DNA of 47,900 nucleotides from Chloroflexota bacterium (GTDB taxonomy: Bacteria > Chloroflexota > Dehalococcoidia > Lucifugimonadales > Lucifugimonadaceae). Positions within the stretch are counted from its first letter, which is position 1. Every line of letters begins with the position of its first letter. Shown here piece by piece: positions 44,789 through 47,900 of this stretch. Position numbers and translations under genes: made by a program. Where the stretch lies: assembly GCA_009838175.1 (NCBI GenBank), contig VXSB01000012.1:1-47900 (forward strand), read 5' to 3'. Under the pieces are notes generated by a model. The model made no database searches and was not told the origin of the DNA. It worked only from the letters and a program-made list of their open reading frames with translations.

Positions 44789-45474
44789 GAGCCACCTGCG
44801 GAGTCGCTGATGCCCCCAGCGGGGTTGTCCAGCAACGAGTAGCGTCGAATCTTGTCGTGCAGCTGCATGATCCCGTAGAGCAACGCATCCGGCCTCGGAG
44901 GACACCCTGGAACATAAACATCCACCGGAACGATGTGGTTCACCCCCGGCACCACCGAATACGACTGATAGTACGGCCCGCCGCTAGTCGCACACACGCC
45001 CATAGAGATCACCCACTTCGGCTCCGCCATCTGCTCGTACAACCGACGCAAAGGCACCGCCATCTTCCATGTAACCGTTCCAGCAACGATCATCAGGTCC
45101 GCCTGCCGCGGCGTAGCCCGGAACGCCTCCATTCCGAACCGCGAAATATCGAACCGGCCCATCGCAGACGCAATCATCTCAAACGCACAGCACGCCAACC
45201 CAAACTGCAACGGGAACAGCGACGATTTACGCGCCCAGTTGAGCAGATAATCGACCGATGTGACGATGACGTTCCGCGAATGATCATCGTCCATGTGCAT
45301 GATCGGCTCTGGCAACGGCGAAAGCCGAGTCGCCTTCATCAGATTGACTTCATCACCCTCGTCACGATCCATGTCCCACGTCACATTGAATAGCGGGTTA
45401 CGCGGGTCGTGACCCATCGGAACGCCGTAGGCGGTTTCGATGTCGGAGGTCAATTGTTGCTGCTCCGAGTCCAT
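44785..45474 (-). CDS. nuoB: Complex I subunit B
   Basis: NuoB holds cluster N2, the last cluster before quinone. The ligands are the adjacent cysteines in [10 protein letters not shown] (95-96 with this start), the one in MGVCATSGG and the one in [12 protein letters not shown]. The core is of normal length. An N-terminal extension of about 65 residues (from [11 protein letters not shown]) is acidic. Two starts are possible: the ATG at 45474, inside nuoA, or a TTG at 45453 with GGAG upstream that overlaps the nuoA stop as TTGA. The second fits the style of the operon. Confidence 0.93.
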   Translation of the reverse strand: MDSEQQQLTSDIETAYGVPMGHDPRNPLFNVTWDMDRDEGDEVNLMKATRLSPLPEPIMHMDDDHSRNVIVTSVDYLLNWARKSSLFPLQFGLACCAFEMIASAMGRFDISRFGMEAFRATPRQADLMIVAGTVTWKMAVPLRRLYEQMAEPKWVISMGVCATSGGPYYQSYSVVPGVNHIVPVDVYVPGCPPRPDALLYGIMQLHDKIRRYSLLDNPAGGISDSAGGS

Positions 45475-45860
45475 TCGAGCGCGCCCTTTCGCCATGCGTA
45501 TAGATAGCCCAACGTGACCACAACCAAGAATACCAGCACCGCGAAAAACGCAATCACACCGAACTGTTTCGAAAGCACCCCATACTTGATCGCCCACGGA
45601 AACAGCAGAACCGTCTCAACGTCGAAAACCACGAACAGAATCGCGTAGTAGTAGTACCGAATGTTGAATAGACGGGGCTTCGGGCTGAATGGCCGAAGAC
45701 CGCTTTCGTAGGAGGTCCGTTTAACTACCGAAGTTTGGCTAGGTCGGACACGAATGAACTGCGCCGCATAAGACAGCAACAACATGCCTATCGGGACGCC
45801 AACCGCAACCATCAGGAACATCACGAGTATCCCGTACTGGCGAAAGTAATCTTCTAGCAT
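45450..45860 (-). CDS. nuoA: Complex I subunit A
   Basis: NuoA is a three-helix membrane subunit next to NuoH. The 136 residues show the helix [20 protein letters not shown] and the conserved loop [23 protein letters not shown]. That loop is followed by the Glu-bearing helix [13 protein letters not shown]. It is the first gene of the nuo block. The 157 bases upstream (45861-46017) hold no gene and should contain the promoter; TAAAAT near 45957 on the minus strand is a weak candidate -10. Confidence 0.94.
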   Translation of the reverse strand: MLEDYFRQYGILVMFLMVAVGVPIGMLLLSYAAQFIRVRPSQTSVVKRTSYESGLRPFSPKPRLFNIRYYYYAILFVVFDVETVLLFPWAIKYGVLSKQFGVIAFFAVLVFLVVVTLGYLYAWRKGALEWTRSSNN

Positions 45861-46017
45861 CTGGGAGTTGTCCGCTCGTGTGACGGCCGCGCACGGTCGC
45901 CGTCTAACAGTCCCGTTGGTGAACGTTCAGCGTGGCTTAACGCTCGATAGTTGATTTTACCCTGTCAGCTTGTCGATTGGCATGACCATCGGTGTGACAC
46001 AAACAAATCTCTGCTTC

Positions 46018-47124
46018 TCAGTTCACTCCCTCGAAAACGATGACGCCGCGCCCATCAGCCCCACGTTCAAGATCATCGTACGCCTCGTTAATCTCGTCGA
46101 GGGAATACGTTCGCAGTGCCAATCCGCCGATTTCAAGTTTCCCAGACTGATAAAAATCGATCAGAGTCCTGAAGGTCTCATGCGGGGAAGCTGATCCGTA
46201 GTAACTGCCGACCATCGTTTTCTGATTGCGCACAATCTCAACCATCGGAATCTCAGCTTCCGAACCTTCTGCCGCAATACCGATCACCACACACGTTCCG
46301 CCCTTCCGAGTCGCGTCGAACGCCGAGCGAGTCGTCGTCGCGTGTCCAAACGCGTCAAACGCCATGTCAACGCCCCCGTCCGTCAACTCCATAATCTTTT
46401 CCACCGCATCCTCCGCACGCGAATTGATGACATCCGTCGCGCCGAAGCGATACGCGAACTCCAGCTTGTTGTCCAAAATATCTACCGCGATGATTTTCGA
46501 GGCGTTCAGAAGACGCGCTCCTTGCAACACGTTCAATCCCACCCCGCCAACACCAAAAACGGCAACCGTCATCCCCGCCTTCGCGTTCGGCTGGTTGATA
46601 ACGCCACCCACGCCGGTCGTAACCGAACACCCGATCAGCGCCGCAACATCCATCGGAACATCATCCGGTATCGGATAGATCGCCTGCTGCGGACAAATGA
46701 TGCTCTCGGCAAACACTCCCACCTTCGCGAATTGGTGAACCTCCACACCATCCTCGTCAAATAAACGAAACGTGTTGTCGTACTGCTTCGTTCCCGTTAG
46801 TCGGTTGGTATCACAAACATTCTGTAACCCGGTTCGGCACGACCGGCAGTGACCGCAACTAGGTACAAAAGACAATATGCAACGGTCGCCGGATTGGATC
46901 CCAGACACTCCCTCTCCGACCTCATCCACAACACCCGCGCCCTCGTGCCCCAACACGATCGGCATCGGGAAGCTCGTCTGCCCCTTCATCACGTGATGGT
47001 CCGACGCGCAAATCCCCGCTGCCCCGATATTCACCCGCACCTCGCCGTTACGAGGCGGCAATTGCTCCAAGTCCTTGATCGGCATCCGCTCGTTCGCCGC
47101 ATACAAAACCGCTGCTCTAACCAT
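46018..47124 (-). CDS. Zinc-dependent alcohol dehydrogenase (medium-chain)
   Basis: The 368-residue protein is a cytoplasmic MDR-family dehydrogenase using NAD(H). The catalytic zinc ligands are Cys39 and His60/Glu61 (GHEGAGVV) and the Cys in LIGCSVTTGVG. The structural zinc has all four cysteines (90, 93, 96, 104 in CGHCRSCRTGLQNVC). The Rossmann loop is FGVGGVGLN, and the acidic VDILDNK at the end of its second strand points to NAD. It resembles class III/benzyl-type alcohol dehydrogenases, which act on alcohols or on glutathione or mycothiol adducts of aldehydes. The substrate is undefined. The ATG has AAGAGATGG near it. Confidence 0.88.
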   Translation of the reverse strand: MVRAAVLYAANERMPIKDLEQLPPRNGEVRVNIGAAGICASDHHVMKGQTSFPMPIVLGHEGAGVVDEVGEGVSGIQSGDRCILSFVPSCGHCRSCRTGLQNVCDTNRLTGTKQYDNTFRLFDEDGVEVHQFAKVGVFAESIICPQQAIYPIPDDVPMDVAALIGCSVTTGVGGVINQPNAKAGMTVAVFGVGGVGLNVLQGARLLNASKIIAVDILDNKLEFAYRFGATDVINSRAEDAVEKIMELTDGGVDMAFDAFGHATTTRSAFDATRKGGTCVVIGIAAEGSEAEIPMVEIVRNQKTMVGSYYGSASPHETFRTLIDFYQSGKLEIGGLALRTYSLDEINEAYDDLERGADGRGVIVFEGVN

Positions 47125-47176
47125 CTCTTACCTTTATTGTCCTCGTCGTTGAAAACATCCAGCACATCCAACTCCA

Positions 47177-47224
47177 AAAAGACGAACGTCTCAGAGACGT
47201 GGTCAGTACCACCCCTCTGAGACG
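47177..47224 (-). terminator. Rho-independent terminator after the Rdx gene
   Basis: On the minus strand CGTCTCAGAG (47224-47215) pairs with CTCTGAGACG (47196-47187) in a ten-base stem with an 18-base loop, followed by TTCGTCTTTTTGG. It lies 97 bases past the Rdx stop and about 50 before the alcohol dehydrogenase start, so it should insulate the two genes. Confidence 0.65.
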
Positions 47225-47243
47225 ATCATTGAGTTAGTCTCCG

Positions 47244-47308
47244 TTCCTTCGCGAAGCGCAAGGGGACACGGTAGGGGCAGGTTTCAAACCTGCCCGCCCG
47301 CAGGGGGT
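47244..47308 (-). repeat. Degenerate hairpin repeat with palindrome
   Basis: GGGCAGGTTT and AAACCTGCCC (47275-47295) form a perfect ten-base stem around a single C. The flanks CGCGAAGCGCAAGGGGAC and CGCAGGGGGTACC recall the edges of the REP-like blocks at 234-293 and 3661-3716, in the minus orientation, with a different middle. It is probably a related or nested repeat. Confidence 0.45.
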
Positions 47309-47320
47309 ACCCAACCCAAA

Positions 47321-47605
47321 TCAGTTCATCTGGATCATCGCGCCAGACTGAATCATGTTGGCGACTTTGGCTTTGAGTTCCTTGACCTCCATAATGTGAG
47401 GCGACTTGCCCTGCACCTGCTTGTCCCAGAGAACCTCACCGTCGACAGTAACCTTGAAGGCACCGGAATGACCCGGAGTCAAGCTGATCGCCAGCGACGG
47501 GCCAGCGGCCTGGAAAAGCTCGGCAGCCATGTAGGCAGCTAGATTGGCGTAACCGCAAGGCACGCAGTACTCGATGTCGGCTTCCATCTTCCAGTGGTCG
47601 GACAT
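47321..47605 (-). CDS. Rdx-family (SelT/SelW/SelH-like) redox protein
   Basis: The 94-residue protein has the thioredoxin-like Rdx fold signature: a first strand DIEYCVPCGY with the CxxC pair (Cys14, Cys17), a helix NLAAYMAAELFQ, and the strands SLAISLTPGHSGAFKVTVDG with LWDKQ. In animals the second cysteine position is often selenocysteine; here it is a plain Cys codon. Bacterial members are thought to act in thiol redox chemistry, but the partner is unknown. The ATG at 47605 has AGGAG about ten bases upstream; a TTG two codons earlier is less well placed. It is monocistronic, ending at the terminator downstream. Confidence 0.8.
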   Translation of the reverse strand: MSDHWKMEADIEYCVPCGYANLAAYMAAELFQAAGPSLAISLTPGHSGAFKVTVDGEVLWDKQVQGKSPHIMEVKELKAKVANMIQSGAMIQMN

Positions 47606-47707
47606 ATTCAATGTCTCCTTTGATAACTTTCGTGCCTACGCTTCGTAGGTCGCAATCTCAAACTCTATCAACCGCAAGTAAATTCCGCAAAACACTCACC
47701 CGTCACG

Positions 47708-47810
47708 CTCCCCTCTCAAGGGGAGATTAAGAGGGGTTAGCAAAGCGAGGAATCCATCCCCTCTCCCTTCATGGGAGAGGGCCAGGGTGAGGGTGAACGG
47801 GGACAAAAGG
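47708..47810 (-). repeat. CCCTCTCCC/GGGAGAGGG hairpin repeats, inverted relative to the left end
   Basis: A stem CTCCCCT/AGGGGAG lies at 47708-47725. The longer CCCTCTCCC (47759-47767) with GGGAGAGGG (47773-47781) follows. The latter, with the flanking GGGTGAGGGTGAACGGGGAC, is the reverse complement of the left-end arrangement at 313-356. The stretch 47606-47900 contains no gene besides the Rdx promoter region and these repeats. Confidence 0.65.
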
Positions 47811-47857
47811 GCGGGGTGGATCACAGCCCATTCCTTCAATCCTTCAAATCCTTCAAA

Positions 47858-47900
47858 TCCGGGTTCAGACACTTGACAAACAATACATCTGTAGTAATAT
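47858..47900 (+). repeat. Promoter-bearing intergenic repeat, right copy (cut by window edge)
   Basis: This is the inverted counterpart of 149-194. It contains GGTTCAGACACTTGAC and, after a variable spacer, TACATCTGTAGTAATAT. Within it TTGACA (47873-47878) and TAATAT (47895-47900) stand 16 bases apart, a near-perfect housekeeping promoter reading rightwards out of the window. It is preceded by ATCCTTCAA repeats (47833-47860), which match the 'ggatt' tract of the left copy only loosely. Confidence 0.7.

Overview
The window is 47.9 kb of a free-living bacterium, dense with genes and of moderately high G+C. Several traits together suggest the phylum Chloroflexota, probably near Dehalococcoidia/SAR202. 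These are solute-binding lipoproteins with long Val/Glu-rich coiled-coil necks, lipoproteins with Pro/Thr linkers, an LDH-type malate dehydrogenase, complex I without its NADH-oxidising module, and a succinate dehydrogenase of the SdhE type. That placement is inference; no rRNA or tRNA gene is present to confirm it.

Layout. 1-536 holds only repeats and hairpins. 537-6458 (minus) encodes a 1007-residue surface lipoprotein, then a sugar-acid dehydratase with an FGGY kinase. 6583-10109 (plus) is a complete riboflavin operon, ribD-ribE-ribBA-ribH. 10110-12903 is a plastic stretch: a membrane-anchored ankyrin protein, two abutting gene remnants (a lipoprotein 3' end fused to a ribH 3' end) and a serine protease without a signal peptide. 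12970-17221 (minus) carries an acyl-CoA carboxylase subunit, a MazG-like protein, isocitrate dehydrogenase and malate dehydrogenase. 17277-19893 (plus) has folP, folK and a HAD phosphatase. 20009-29341 (plus) holds a complete five-gene peptide-type ABC importer, followed by a second, closely related binding protein with only one permease.

29361-45860 is one continuous minus-strand block reading nuoABCDHIJK, a 64-codon gene, nuoLMN, nadK, a Nudix hydrolase, sdhA, sdhB, sdhE and a small lipoprotein. Most neighbours overlap by 1-8 bases. It puts an 11-subunit complex I without NuoE, F or G and a succinate dehydrogenase without membrane anchors next to NAD kinase, so most of the electron-transport entry points are encoded together. 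The right end carries a zinc alcohol dehydrogenase and an Rdx (SelW-like) protein.

The two window ends carry inverted copies of one intergenic repeat, each with a near-consensus promoter reading outward. A second, hairpin-forming repeat recurs at three or four sites between genes, including between icd and mdh. Translational coupling by NTGA or TGATG overlaps is common, and TTG or GTG starts are frequent. I found no CRISPR array, no intact transposase and no tRNA or rRNA. The most unusual points are the chimeric remnant at 11641-12115, the RibD zinc-site substitution, the extra gene inside nuo, the degenerate metalloprotease site in the large lipoprotein and the orphan half-transporter.
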